DNA of 64,000 bases from Sepiola atlantica (Eukaryota > Mollusca > Cephalopoda > Sepiida > Sepiolidae): positions 56,535,580-56,599,579 of the forward strand of contig OY744529.1 in assembly GCA_963556195.1 (NCBI GenBank), written 5' to 3'. Position numbers and translations under genes: made by a program. The notes beneath the pieces are model-generated. The model saw nothing but the letters and a program-made list of their open reading frames with translations, was not told where the DNA came from and did no database searches. Shown here piece by piece: positions 36,000 through 46,762 of the stretch (positions are counted from its first letter, which is position 1; each line of letters opens with the position of its first letter).

Positions 36000-36615
36000 G
36001 GCAGGAAAATTAATAAAGATACGCAATGCAGCTTGTTTGCCATTGGATTCCTTTCCTACATTTAGACACAAGAATCAACTCAATAGCGCTATTAAACAGA
36101 AACGTAATCGCAAATATAGATTTTAAATGGTGGCCATTTTGAAATCGAACATGGTGGCTCATTGCTAAAAGATACAAACTGCATATTGTTTTCATTGGAT
36201 TCTCTTGCCCCTCCCCCCAAAAAAAAGAATACATTAAGACACCAGAATCGAGTCAATAGCAGCATTAGACCCACTGATAATCAAAAACAAAGATTTCAAA
36301 TGCGGCCATTTTGAAATCCAATATGGCGGCTAAGTGGTAAAAAATACGCAATGCATATTGTTACCATTTGATTCCCTGCCCCCAAGAACCTACATTTAGG
36401 CTCCAGAATTGAATCAATCGAAATTTTAGATCCACAGATAAGCGCAAATGTAGATTTCAAATGGAGGCCATTTTGAATTCCAATATGGCGGACATGAAGA
36501 GAGAATTCCGAGTGGCTTAATATCTGAAAATGTTAGCCATATGTTGATGCTCATTTGTGTCCAATTTTGTCCTTGTATCACAAAATACACAATAGGTTAG
36601 CTATGCTACCCCACT
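36000..36615. repeat. Right inverted arm, three tandem units
   Basis: Three units start with gattc at 36046, 36198 and 36370 (periods 152 and 172 bp). Each has ggccattttgaa(a/t)tc and a gcatattg(t)-type word. The last unit shares its outer part (gaattctctcttcatgtc, inverted) with the left arm at 32800. Confidence 0.85.
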
Positions 36616-37379
36616 AATATAACTTCCGACCTTCTTTCGGTACGTCTTGTCGAGATTGGAAATCTTTCTGTATGGAATTTCGAACGAAATCCTTTATTTA
36701 ATTTAATTCCATCAGTTATGACCGCGTAGACGTCTAAAGTAATTATTAACTGTATTATTAGTATCGCCCGTATTGGGAATTGAACCTTAACCCTCCGGAA
36801 GACTGGCTCTAAGTGCTTATTACTTAGCCCTTTTATCTGTTTCGCTAAATGATATACATTATCAATGCTTTATCTAAAAAAATGCCGAAACATAGTACAA
36901 TTCCATTTTTGGTACGTGTGCAAACTTTTCATTTAATATTTACTTATGATGGCTTTAGTGTAAACTATGTAAATGAATTATCAGTCATGAAAGACCTGGA
37001 AAAGGTTAAAATAAATTGGAATCAGAGATCGGATTGATAGCATTAAAAACCACGGCAATAATTGTAACGGTTTGCTTTTAAAACGTTCTTAAATTCTTTT
37101 ATCTATTTTATATCTCTTTTTTTACGTGCACCTGTACGCGTGCATTAACACTTTTTTGAGCATGTGGGTGTGTGATCTGTGAATGTGGGTTGTTATATTC
37201 TGTATGCGTGTGTGTTCATCCATTACTTTTAATTTGTTACCTTCTCTTTCGGTCGTCTCCGCGTGTTGCGTGATCGTCCAGCGTTTTCTCATCATTTCAG
37301 GGAGTTTCATTTCCTGGATAAGATTTCACCTGAGAGAGAAGCCATATTTCTAGTTAGTACTTAATTGCTTGACTAGATT
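36616..37379. other. Noncoding stretch
   Basis: Nothing supported apart from the possible AATAT duplication at 36616-36620. Confidence 0.5.
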
Positions 37380-39407
37380 GCTGTGGAAAAATAACGAACA
37401 GACTTTTCCAGGGGGCATGTTCGCCTTTTGGCGGTTTTTAAGACTTCCTTTAAATTGCCACAGACCTCATGACCCGCCTCAACAACAAACGGATAGAGTG
37501 GTAGACCGAGACCATCGAATCAATCGACTTCACCCACTCCAGCCGTCAAGCATGGCAGACCATCAACAAGCTGACAGGCCAGGCAACAAAACCAACACCG
37601 TGTCCATCACTTCCGACGCCATTGCAGCCCATCTGATCACCAACGGAAGGTTCCCCAATCCTGACAAGGAGTTCAGCAGGAAGACTATCAGCGAGGTGAA
37701 CGACCTACGCAGCCCCTCCCCCCCGTGCTGATGCCAACCTCTCTGGAGACTTCACCAAGGACGAGATCAAATCGGCTATCAAACAGCTGAAGCCACACAA
37801 AGCAGCTGGGACCGACAACACCCATCCCGAATTCATCCTTCACCGGGGTAGCAAGGCCACAGAGTGGCTTCGATCTTTTTGCTCCCTCTGCTTCCGCACG
37901 TCCAAGCTCCTGAAGATATGGCGAGGAGCCAAGGTCATTGCTCTCCCGAAGCCCAACAAGCGGCTGAATGACCCAAAGAGATATCGCCCCATCTCCCTCC
38001 CCTGCGTGCCATACAAGATAATGGAGCGTCTCCTCAATGCGCGCCTCGATCATGTGATCGACCCAATACTGCCAAAAAAGCAAGCTGGGTTCCGCCACGG
38101 AAAGTCCACCTTGGACCAGGTAACCCACCTCATATCGAGTATTCTTTCCAACAAGGTGAGAAGGCAGGCGTCGTTCTCGATCTCACAGCAGCGTACGATA
38201 CTGTCTGGCTCTGTGGACTCCACATAAAGCTCCTACAGACACAGCAGGCTCCGACGACTCAAACATGTTGTCCCACAAGGCTCTGTACTTGCCCCAATGC
38301 TGTTTAACATTTACATCTACGACCTCCCAGACACGCTGTCCTAGAAATATTGATACGCTGACGACCTAACCATCCTTCTGTCTAACAAGAGCTGGTAGAC
38401 GATCGAACTGGGGCTTACGACTGATATGAACACCCTGTCAAGCTACTTGACAAACTGGCGCCTTAAGCTCTCCGTGGCCAAGACCCCGCCCACCGCATAC
38501 CATCTAAACAACTGAGAGTAAAAACAAGAACTTAACATCATAGTTGACAACAAAAGGCTCTGTTCTTGGCTGCCCCGACGTACCTCGGGGTCAAGCTTGA
38601 TCGCACGCTAACGTTCCGGCAGCACCTGGAAAACCAAGACATTGGCACGTGTCGCTCTAATATGCCGCCTAGCTTGTACCACCTGGGGTGCCTCAACCAA
38701 GACACTGCGCATATCTACCCAGGCATTGGTCTTCTCCGCCGCTGAGTACTGCTCCCCAGCCTGGTCCAGGAGCTCCCACACCAAGAAGCTGGACGTAACG
38801 CTCAACACCGCCTTACGTAAGTCTCTGGCTGCTTGCGCGCCACACCAATCAACAACTACCGATTCTCGCCGGCATCACACCACCAACCCTGCGCCGTGAG
38901 GTGGCTGTCCTTGCACTGTCAAGAAAGGCCACTATCGATGAGGACCACCTTCTCCACAAGCTCGCCACAGAGACCCCTCCACGGCATCGCCTGAAGTCAC
39001 GACGCCTATTCCTGGAGCATGCCCACCAGCTCCTGCTTTAAACACCCGGTGACGTCACAACAAAAATCTGGCTGAAACGTTGCTGGACGGAGGAATGGCA
39101 GGCAGCAGATGAATCAAGGTTGCAAAGATTTGTGTAGAACCCGGATAACCTACCAGGCATGGACCTCCATCGCCGGCAGTGGACAATGCTCAACCGCCCC
39201 AGGATGGGTGTCGGCCGATTCGCCGCGACCATGAAAGGATGGGGACTCAAGGACTCGTCTGTTTGCGACTGTGGTCACTCTGAACAGACAATATACCACA
39301 TCATCGAGTCATGCCTTAAACATCGACCACCCAACGGCGAAGCTGGCATAGCTGCGCTAGACAACAAAACATTAGCATGGCTTTCCTCAACCAAGCTGGT
39401 GATCTAA
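37380..39407 (+). pseudogene. Jockey-group LINE ORF2, RT to C-terminal finger
   Basis: Plus-strand frames in order give SITSDAIAAHLITNGRFPN near 37600-37660, IKSAIKQLKPHKAAGTDN-like residues near 37765-37820, and a PKRYRPISLP-like stretch near 37975. Then come KQAGFRHGKSTLDQVTHL near 38080-38135, LDLTAAYDTVW near 38185 (first catalytic D), QGSVLAPMLFNIYI-like residues near 38275-38320, and YADDLTILL at 38353-38379 (catalytic DD). YLGVKLDRTLTFRQHLE follows near 38585, AEYCSPAW near 38745, and CDCGHSEQTIYHIIESC near 39270-39315 as the terminal finger. The stop is at 39407. Stops and frameshifts are numerous, and the endonuclease half is absent. GC content is higher than in the flanks. Known families of this type are target-primed retrotransposons. 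Confidence 0.9.
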
Positions 39408-39789
39408 CAGTGAGATTCTGTGAAGCAAACGAAAGAAGTTCACATCGTTATGTGCGTTCGTTTCGTTCGCTCTTCATGGACACATCACGTCACTCTTTTT
39501 GCGCGATTTTCCGTTTGCCTCTAACCTCTTTGACCCATGGTTTTCTTTCTCAACCCACAGTTTGTTTATCTGATTATTTACTCGTGTGAACAGATGCACT
39601 TCTACAAGTTCGTGTTAGCCTAACCTGCACTTAATCGACTTATGCCAACATTAATACTAGCTGATTACTTTTATTCGATACAGGGTCCTGCATAATGTAA
39701 CATAATGAAAATAGTCAAAATATTAAAACACATCTTGTAGAGCGAAATCAACCCACTTATCAACTAACATTGATCATTGACATTACCTA
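39408..39789. other. LINE 3' flank, nothing else recognised
   Basis: This probably includes the 3'UTR of the preceding LINE. No feature is supported. Confidence 0.4.
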
Positions 39790-40161
39790 GATAATCAGAC
39801 CAAATGAAAGAAAGCGAAATTATAGTGGACTCCCCATCAACAAAACAATGACAAAAGTATCAACATCGGTTGATACCATGGAAATTGATCGGAAATGGGA
39901 AATACTGTGGAAAGATAGCTCAATCTGGACTTTGACTGAAAAAGAAACAGAGAGGCTTATTGTTACTCAGATTTCAGGTGGAATTACCGGCGATTTTCAG
40001 CAATAGATCGCTATTAAAGTCTAGTGCGAAAACACCATAGTAGGTGCAATGCTAGTGGGTAGTTGATAATACGCAAATTCTGATGGACAATTGAATTGTC
40101 ATTCAGAATCCAGTGAAAACAACAAGTTTGTTTCAGTAAGAAATCATTGGCAACGGCTTAT

Positions 40162-40163
<2 letters not shown>
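39790..40163 (+). mobile_element. Probable R4/Dong-like LINE 3'UTR fragment ending in (TAA)n
   Basis: The phrase gaggcttattgttactcaga at about 39953 parallels gagacttgttgttactcaga near 32620 and the 42110 region. The segment runs directly into the (TAA)n array at 40165, as expected if the array is this family's target or tail. No coding sequence remains. Confidence 0.5.

Positions 40164-40164
<1 letters not shown>

Positions 40165-40238
<74 letters not shown>
40165..40238. repeat. (TAA)n microsatellite
   Basis: About 24 uninterrupted TAA triplets between two R4/Dong-like LINE segments. Confidence 0.97.
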
Positions 40239-40243
<5 letters not shown>

Positions 40244-41830
40244 AGAATGTACAAACTAATCAATCTTATAAAGAAAGCAATGGAAACGTGAAGACTGGAA
40301 GTGACAGCCGGAGGACAACACCTGACTGTGATAAGAATACAGAGAGACATTTTTCAGGAATACTCTTTATCGCCACTTCTGCTCATTATAACCATGCTAC
40401 CAATCAACAGCTTACTCAACAAGTGTGAATACTGAATACAAACTCACAGACAGAGAAGAAAGAATAAACCAGCTTCTGAAGTTATTTGCAAAAAAATAGA
40501 ATTAGAAAAGCTGATTAACACAACCATAATCTTCAGTCAATATATTCAAATGGAATTTGGAATGGAAAAGTGGTCACTACTAAAGATGAATAGGGGAAAC
40601 TCGATGCAGCGGAGTGCATGGAACTACTTAAGCAAGAGAAAACCAGGCTCCTTAGCGAAAATGATACATACAAATATCTGAGAGTTCTAGAAGCAGATAT
40701 CATCAAATCGACAGTAATGAAAGAGAAGATTTGAACAGAATAACTGAGTAGAACAAGTAAACATTTACAAACCAAGTTTTTTTTAGTAGAAACCTTATAA
40801 AAGGAATATATTCTCTGTTAAACTTTTCTGGGATATTAATAGTCTGGACAAAAGAAGAACTAAGACACCTTGACCAGAAGCCGAGAAAACTAATGACTAT
40901 GCAGGATGCACTGAACACAACGGATGATATTTAACGATTCTATATTAGCAGAAGTGATGTGGGTGACACATAGAAAAAAGTGGAAAAATACATAATCGAG
41001 AACACAGATAGACTGATTATTACAGCAAGAGACACCGAAAAATGAACAATACTGGGAGCGGCGAAACTGAACATAAAAAGACACGAAAAGAAAGATTAGA
41101 AGAAAAGCAGCTGCATAGACAATTAATAAGGCTGACCACAGACGAGACACCAGAAACCACTTGGCATCGCTATAAAAATGGTCACATGACGACCACCCAG
41201 GACAATGCAATCAAAACGTATTATATCAAAGCTTGGACAGACAAAAGCCAAGAAAACAGAACAAATAGACTCTGTGGACAAAAAGACTCTCTGGACAAAT
41301 AGACTCTGTGGACAAACAAGAAGAAACAGAAACGGACACGGACAATCACATAATATATGAATGCAGTAAACTAGCCCCGAACGAATACGAAAGCAGAAAC
41401 GACTTGGTAGAAAAGGCAGTAAACTGGGAACTATGCAATCGGCTGATTTTTTTAACATACAGACAAATGATACATGCACAAAGCGGAGGCGGTAGTGGAA
41501 ACGAAAGTAGAAAATCCTCTGGGACAAGGAGATGCGAATGGACAAACTAATCCAAGCAATGAGGACCAGATGTCGTAATAGTCAACAGGAAAATAAAACT
41601 TGCCAAATTGTAGATTTGGCCGTTCCAGCAGCTCACAGAATGAAGATGAAGAAAATAGAAAAACAAAGCAAATACATGGAACTTGCCAGAGAACTGAAAG
41701 AAATATGGAACATTAAGAAAGTCAATATAATACCAATAACTGTAGAACTAGGAATAACCCCGGAAAACCCTGAGAAAAGACAAGGATAACTTGAAATCGG
41801 AGAGGGAATTTAGATTATACAACAGCCAAA
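40239..41830 (+). pseudogene. R4/Dong-like LINE: RT end, CCHC finger, restriction-like endonuclease
   Basis: The copy begins in the RT domain right after (TAA)n. IFQEYSLSPLLLIITMLPIN lies near 40347-40405, and INQLLKLFAKKIELEKLINT near 40464-40520. Next are QYIQMEFGMEKW near 40538, ENDTYKYLRVLEADIIK near 40657, and KTYYIKAWTDKS near 41215. A finger follows, with RLCG near 41270 and HIIYECSKL near 41348. The endonuclease shows PDVVIVN near 41556 and, after a frameshift, CQIVDLAVPAAHRMK near 41600, then the tail ELKEIWNIKKVNIIPITV. A PD...D pattern after a CCHC finger is the mark of R2/R4-type LINEs. The expected xxDD box between LL and KLFAK is missing. The coding region spans all three frames and is dead. 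Confidence 0.8.
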
Positions 41831-42301
41831 ATCGTCGGCTAAATGCTCCGAAACGGAAATTAACCCACATAAATTACGAATATTACTAAGCAGTCATAAG
41901 ATAGTTGAAATAAGGATAAATAAGATAAATTGAAAGAACACACTAAGTAAAATATCCCATAAAGTTACACTTCACCCTCCAATATTCGACCCCATCCCCA
42001 AACAATACACACAAAATAGTAATGAAGCGTCAAGGAGGATCGAGAGACCGAGGATGGAGAATATTAAGGAGACCTCCACTGGAAATGTGTATATAGCCCT
42101 GGGAACTTATTATCACTCAAACCCAGAGAAAATCGATGGGTTATGTCAATGATAAATTAGAGGTAAGCTGTTGTTACGATAGTGCAAAATAATTTTAAAT
42201 GGTTATAGAAAGAGGCGAGCACGCTTGCAATCTGAGAAAACATGTCGCCCTTGAACCCAGGGGACACCACATCAGTGAGGAATCACTTATAATGACTTGT
42301 A

Positions 42302-42302
<1 letters not shown>
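41831..42302 (+). other. 3'UTR-like region of R4/Dong-like LINE
   Basis: This noncoding segment lies between the end of the LINE coding region and the (TAA)n array. It shares cgtcaaggagga and gaacttattatcactcaaa-type words with the fragment at 32390-32640. Confidence 0.6.
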
Positions 42303-42358
<56 letters not shown>

Positions 42359-42377
42359 TATAATAATAATAATAATC
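42303..42377. repeat. (TAA)n microsatellite, LINE tail or target
   Basis: About 25 TAA triplets with one TTA interruption, at the 3' end of the R4/Dong-like LINE. With the array at 40165 this puts TAA repeats on both sides of the element. Confidence 0.97.
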
Positions 42378-43599
42378 TATTAATAATGGAGATTATGTAT
42401 CTGTCTGTCTGAAGCTGAAACTCCATCAGAGTAATATTATTATTTACTTAGTCTGCCAGCTTCTATATATAGTAGTACAAAAACCGCCGTAAACATATAA
42501 ATAAAGTAGAAATAAATTTCAAGACGAGACTGCGATTCGAACAGAAAACGTGTTAAGAATCTTACTTAAACTATTTATTTATCTTAAAATTACAATTTGC
42601 AATTTAAAAGATGTGGCACAGGCCAAAAATTGGGGGTTTGGAAGGGGGTTATGGGTCGTCCACTTGTCTATTCCCGATGCTAGTATCTGTCACCGCAATA
42701 CCGCATTCGCTCTATGGGCTTAATCTATTTAAAATTCCTCAAATGATTATTTACAACGCGTTTTAAACGACAGAGTCTTTTGGTTATATACAAATAGTCT
42801 CTGAAAAAGTGAATGGTATTTACAAAAGTGTGTTTTTTAAATTTTTTTATTTTTGTGATGACATGTAGATTTACAATAGAATACAATGAATGATAGGAGG
42901 GAGTAATCCTAAAAACACCAAAAATAAAGAAAAATAACAATAATTAAAAATAAAAGAACTAAATAAAATGCTAAACATTGGAGTGGGTTAGTAGAGAACC
43001 CCCTTACCTGTCTAATTGTGAACTGCTCTCTGTTTTCCAGTGTAAAATGAAAACAAGAAATACAGTTCCTAAGTGGGATTGGGGATTTACCTAATGGATA
43101 AAGGAAAAGTGGGGGGGGGTGAGCATTTTCAGGACAGTTGGTATCTTTCAGGATAAGTATCAATTGGGTCGGGCCAGGGATAAAAATAAATCTTGGGAAC
43201 GGGCATCCTGAAAGTTTACTAATCCCAACAAATAAATATAGGGACAGGACTCATTTATACCTTTAGCTAAGGGACTTTGAAGTCAAGCTTTTTGTCAAGC
43301 TTCTTGTCTTTTAAAAACCTTTTTTGACTTAAAGACGGAGCGCGCCATGCCTAGGCATGGAACACGAACTAAAATCTAGTTCGACCAAATACACATAAGC
43401 TAGCGGTGTGTATCCACCTTCTTCTAAACTGCGAGGCATGCAATCTCCTTCTATTAGATTTAATTTTGATTTAAAGCTGATGTTTAAAATGCAAAATCAA
43501 ATCGTGATCAGAAGGCGATGCACCCCTGTGACCTATCTCTAAGCGTGAAACCCACACTACTAGTCTAGCTACGGCTATGATCGTGAGAAACATCATTCG
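42378..43599. other. Noncoding; includes Tx1-like LINE 3' flank
   Basis: No gene is recognised. The part nearest 43600 should be the 3'UTR of the minus-strand Tx1-like LINE, but I cannot place its end. A short inverted word (gccatgcctaggcatgg) lies near 43348. Confidence 0.45.
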
Positions 43600-46500
43600 T
43601 TTCTCCCTAGTCCACAAAAGAAACCACATTGTAGATTACAGATGCTACATCCAGGCGAACCAGCTGATCGGGTACGATGCGAGCCGTCACCTCGTTGACA
43701 TATTTCCAAAACTCACGAAGCCTGCTGCAAGTGAAGAAGGTGTGCTCAGCCGATTCTTCTTCGTCGTCCTCGCAGCGAACACAATATGGACTAAGCACTA
43801 TTTTGGCTTTGTGAAGCCTGCCATTGAGAAGTAGAGCGTTCCTAACCAATCGCCAGGTCAGAGAGAACTCAGAATTATTGAGATACCCTCGGCCTGACGC
43901 CTAACACCACTGAGAGCGGATATCCTCCTCCGACCATCCCAGCCGCTCATCCAGCTGATCAGAAGCAGTCCCCTTCACTAACTCCCTATAAAGGGTCCTT
44001 CTAGGCCGTGCAAATCTGAGCGCAGCTCGGCATTCGGCGAAGAAACGCGTCTGTCCACTTGGTCTACGTCGGCCTTCGACTAAGTAGTAGGGGATGAGGT
44101 TGGGAAAAGCCTTCTCAACCGTAGGGCCCCACGCAGTTTCTTCCATCATCAGAGTACAACTAAGGAATGACAATCTCTCGGCATGTCGATGACTTGCCAA
44201 GTCAGGCATTCCCAAGCCCCCCTCACACAGACGTTGAGTGCAGACCTGCCTTCGGACAAGCGGCTTTCTGTCTTGCCACAAAAGTGAAATGAGCAGACGC
44301 GTAAAAGCCGCCAAGCGGTCGTCAGGCAGGGGTAGTACAGCCAAGTGGTAGAGGATGAGCGGAAAGACGTAAGTGGCGCACGCCTCAGCTCTACCCCTAA
44401 GGGAAAGCCCCCGTAGAAGCCAAATCCTAACAGACGCTTCCGACCAGTTCTTATCAAGCTGCAGACCCGGACAAAACCACACGCCGAAGATCCGGACCGG
44501 GCCATTTGTTCAGTTGAAACGGCCCAGAAACGCAGGCGCGTTGCTCCAGGAAGCCAACTTCAAGCCATTGAGTTTGCTGAAATTGACTACGGCCCCTGTC
44601 ACATCTTCGTACTGTTTGAGTGCTTTAACCACAGTGCATATGTACCGTAAGGTCGACACACACACAGTGACATCATCGGCAAACGCGGAAACCCTGGCTC
44701 GCGCACCACCAGGCAGAGCAATTCCGCGAAGGATTGGTCTCGTCGTCCCGTCCCTGAGTTTGCGGAGAAAAGGCTCCACCGCAAGGACGTAGAGCAAAGG
44801 CGACAGTGGACAACTCTGACGCACCGACCGCGAGACACCGAACGACTCCGATCGCATCCCGTTTACTTGCACCACTGCCGTCGGCCCGCGATACAAAATG
44901 GAGATCCATTTGCAGAAGTCCGGTGTAAAACCGGCGGCTTCTAGAACAGACCCCAGCAAACGTTGATCAACCCTATCAAACACTTTGGACTGATCTAAAT
45001 TGATCAACGCGGCTTCAATGTCGTCTTCTAATCCCTCTATGATCGTGCGCATCAAGTGCAAATTGTTTTGAATCGATCTCCCCTTTACAGCGTAGGTCTG
45101 CTCAGGTTGGATCAAATCAGCGATAACAATCTGAAAACGATTCGCAAGAACTTTGGCCAAAATCTTTAAGTCTGTGTTAAGCAGACTTATGGGCCTGTAA
45201 TCATCTAGCCCCCCACCATGCCCATCCTTGTTCTCCAGTAATATAATCACGCCCCTGGTGATTTAACCGGGGATGGAACACTGTTCAAACCAGTGGTTGA
45301 ATACATTCGTCAGGAGAGGGACGAACATGTGCGACATCCTCAAATAGAATTCACAAGGAAGACCATCGATTCCCGGTGATTTGTTGTAGCCAGCCTGCTT
45401 CAGCGCGGCAAGAACCTCACGCTCTGTAACCGGACCATCACAGCTGGCCGCTCGAGCCGCCTCCAAGCGGGTCGAACCGGCCAAATAGCTGTCAAACTCC
45501 TCGACCCAAAGTCTGGACAGCTGCGTAAAACGTTCGGAAAAATGCGACCGAAACCCCTCACAAATCTCACGTGTCGATACCAGGGATCGGCCTTCCAGGT
45601 TTTTAATTTCCCGAATGTATTTCTCCGATCTACGACGGACTATAGCGCTACGTTCTCAAACGTCATAATTCACGGCTTCGTTGGACACTTTATCTAACCT
45701 AGCCCTAATTATTTGACCTTCATACCGCTCGTTAGCCTCGCGTTTCAGATCCCCTTTAACTAGTTCTACGGTTAGGGAGTCCCCCCCAGCTACCGCCCGG
45801 GTCAACGTATCTTCTAACGACTTTTCTGTTCTGTCCTGGCCTTATCTAATGCGAGGCGCTGGCCATATTGGACACAAAGGTCTCTAACCGTAGACTTAGT
45901 GTTAACCCACCACCTACTCCATGTAACCGACCCCACTAAACCCCGCTGTAGAAAATGTTCTAGCTTTTCCTAGGAGTCACGCACCTCCAGTAAAGAAGTA
46001 TTTAGCTTCCAGTACCCGGCTAGGCTAGGCCTATTTGCTAACTTCAGACGGGCCATGACTAGTTTGTGGTCCGAATGACGTAACCATTTGAACGTGGGAC
46101 AAGATAAAAAATCTACGTCGCCTCTTCTAACAAGCATCCTATCCAAGTAGGTACTTGCAAAGCATGTGCCACTAGAGTTCCTCGTCCACATCTCCCGCCC
46201 CGGATGATCGAGACGATATCTGTCGACAAGATCGCACGAGGTCATCAGGTCAGACAGACTGCTCTCACACCGCACCAATCCACTAGTCCCGCCCACCCTG
46301 TCTATTTTGGGGTCATGGATGGCATTCCAATCACCCATTAGTACTAACCGCTACGAACCACCTAGGAATACATTCAACCGCCGAAAAAGGAAACCCTCTC
46401 CCGAAAGATTTTGGGCGCATGAACCGCGACGACTCTGAATTTACTATTGCTAACGGCAACATCGGCCACGACCAACCTGCCTTCTGCATCTGCGTGTACA

Positions 46501-46762
46501 ACGCTTACATTTGCGGAAAGGTTACGACTCACTAGCAAGGAGACCCCTCTACTACAACAATTGCCTATGCTGAGAAGACATCGTAATGTCCAGTCAGCAC
46601 ACTGCAATCCCCGTACGAAACGTAGTGAGTCTCCTGTAGCGCAGCCACATCTAGGTTACAGGCCATAAGATCCCTCAGAACACGAGCAGCATGGCTTCGG
46701 GATCTCATGCCCCTGATATTCAGGCTAGCTAGAAACAAGTTCGTGTCCATTATTCTATTCAA
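43600..46762 (-). pseudogene. Tx1-like LINE ORF2 (endonuclease and reverse transcriptase)
   Basis: The start at 46762 gives FLASLNIRGMRSRSHAAR, the N-terminal motif of apurinic-type (EEP) endonucleases. ALQETHY (catalytic Glu) follows, then GDWNAIHDPKIDRVGG near 46335 and LRHSDHKLVMARLKL near 46075 (the SDH motif). The RT has DDYRPISLLNTDLKILAKVL, INLDQSKVFDRVD (first D), RQSCPLSPLLYVLAVEP (usual RQG reads RQS) and SAFADDVTV, with FADD at 44683-44672. The thumb/C-terminal part reads RIWLLRGLSLRGRAEAC and, at the end, CVRCEDDEEESAEHTFFTC, a CCHC finger. From 45484 to 43607 one frame is kept with about three stops (near 45260, 44510, 43900). Two frameshifts disrupt the endonuclease. Length suits Tx1-clade ORF2. 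It is nearly complete but inactive. Confidence 0.92.

Larger units (their letters stand above)
32684..36615. mobile_element. 3.9-kb DNA element with long tandem-built inverted arms
   Basis: The left end starts AGTGGGTTAGC and the right end is the inverse of AGTGGGGTAGC. Immediately outside, AATAT occurs at 32679-32683 and at 36616-36620, a plausible 5-bp target duplication. The inverted arms are about 530 bp (left, to about 33215) and 610 bp (right, from about 36000). Each is made of 150-170-bp units carrying an anchor like ccattttgaaatccaatat. The centre carries a broken minus-strand gene (33849-35711) and a nested palindrome (35812-35988). Size, inverted ends and a central gene argue for a cut-and-paste DNA transposon or a composite foldback. 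I cannot assign a superfamily. Confidence 0.75.

Noticed and set aside
37369..38128. Minus-strand frame of 146 codons (38128-37688)
   Set aside because: It is antisense to the Jockey-group LINE RT, whose motifs are on the plus strand.
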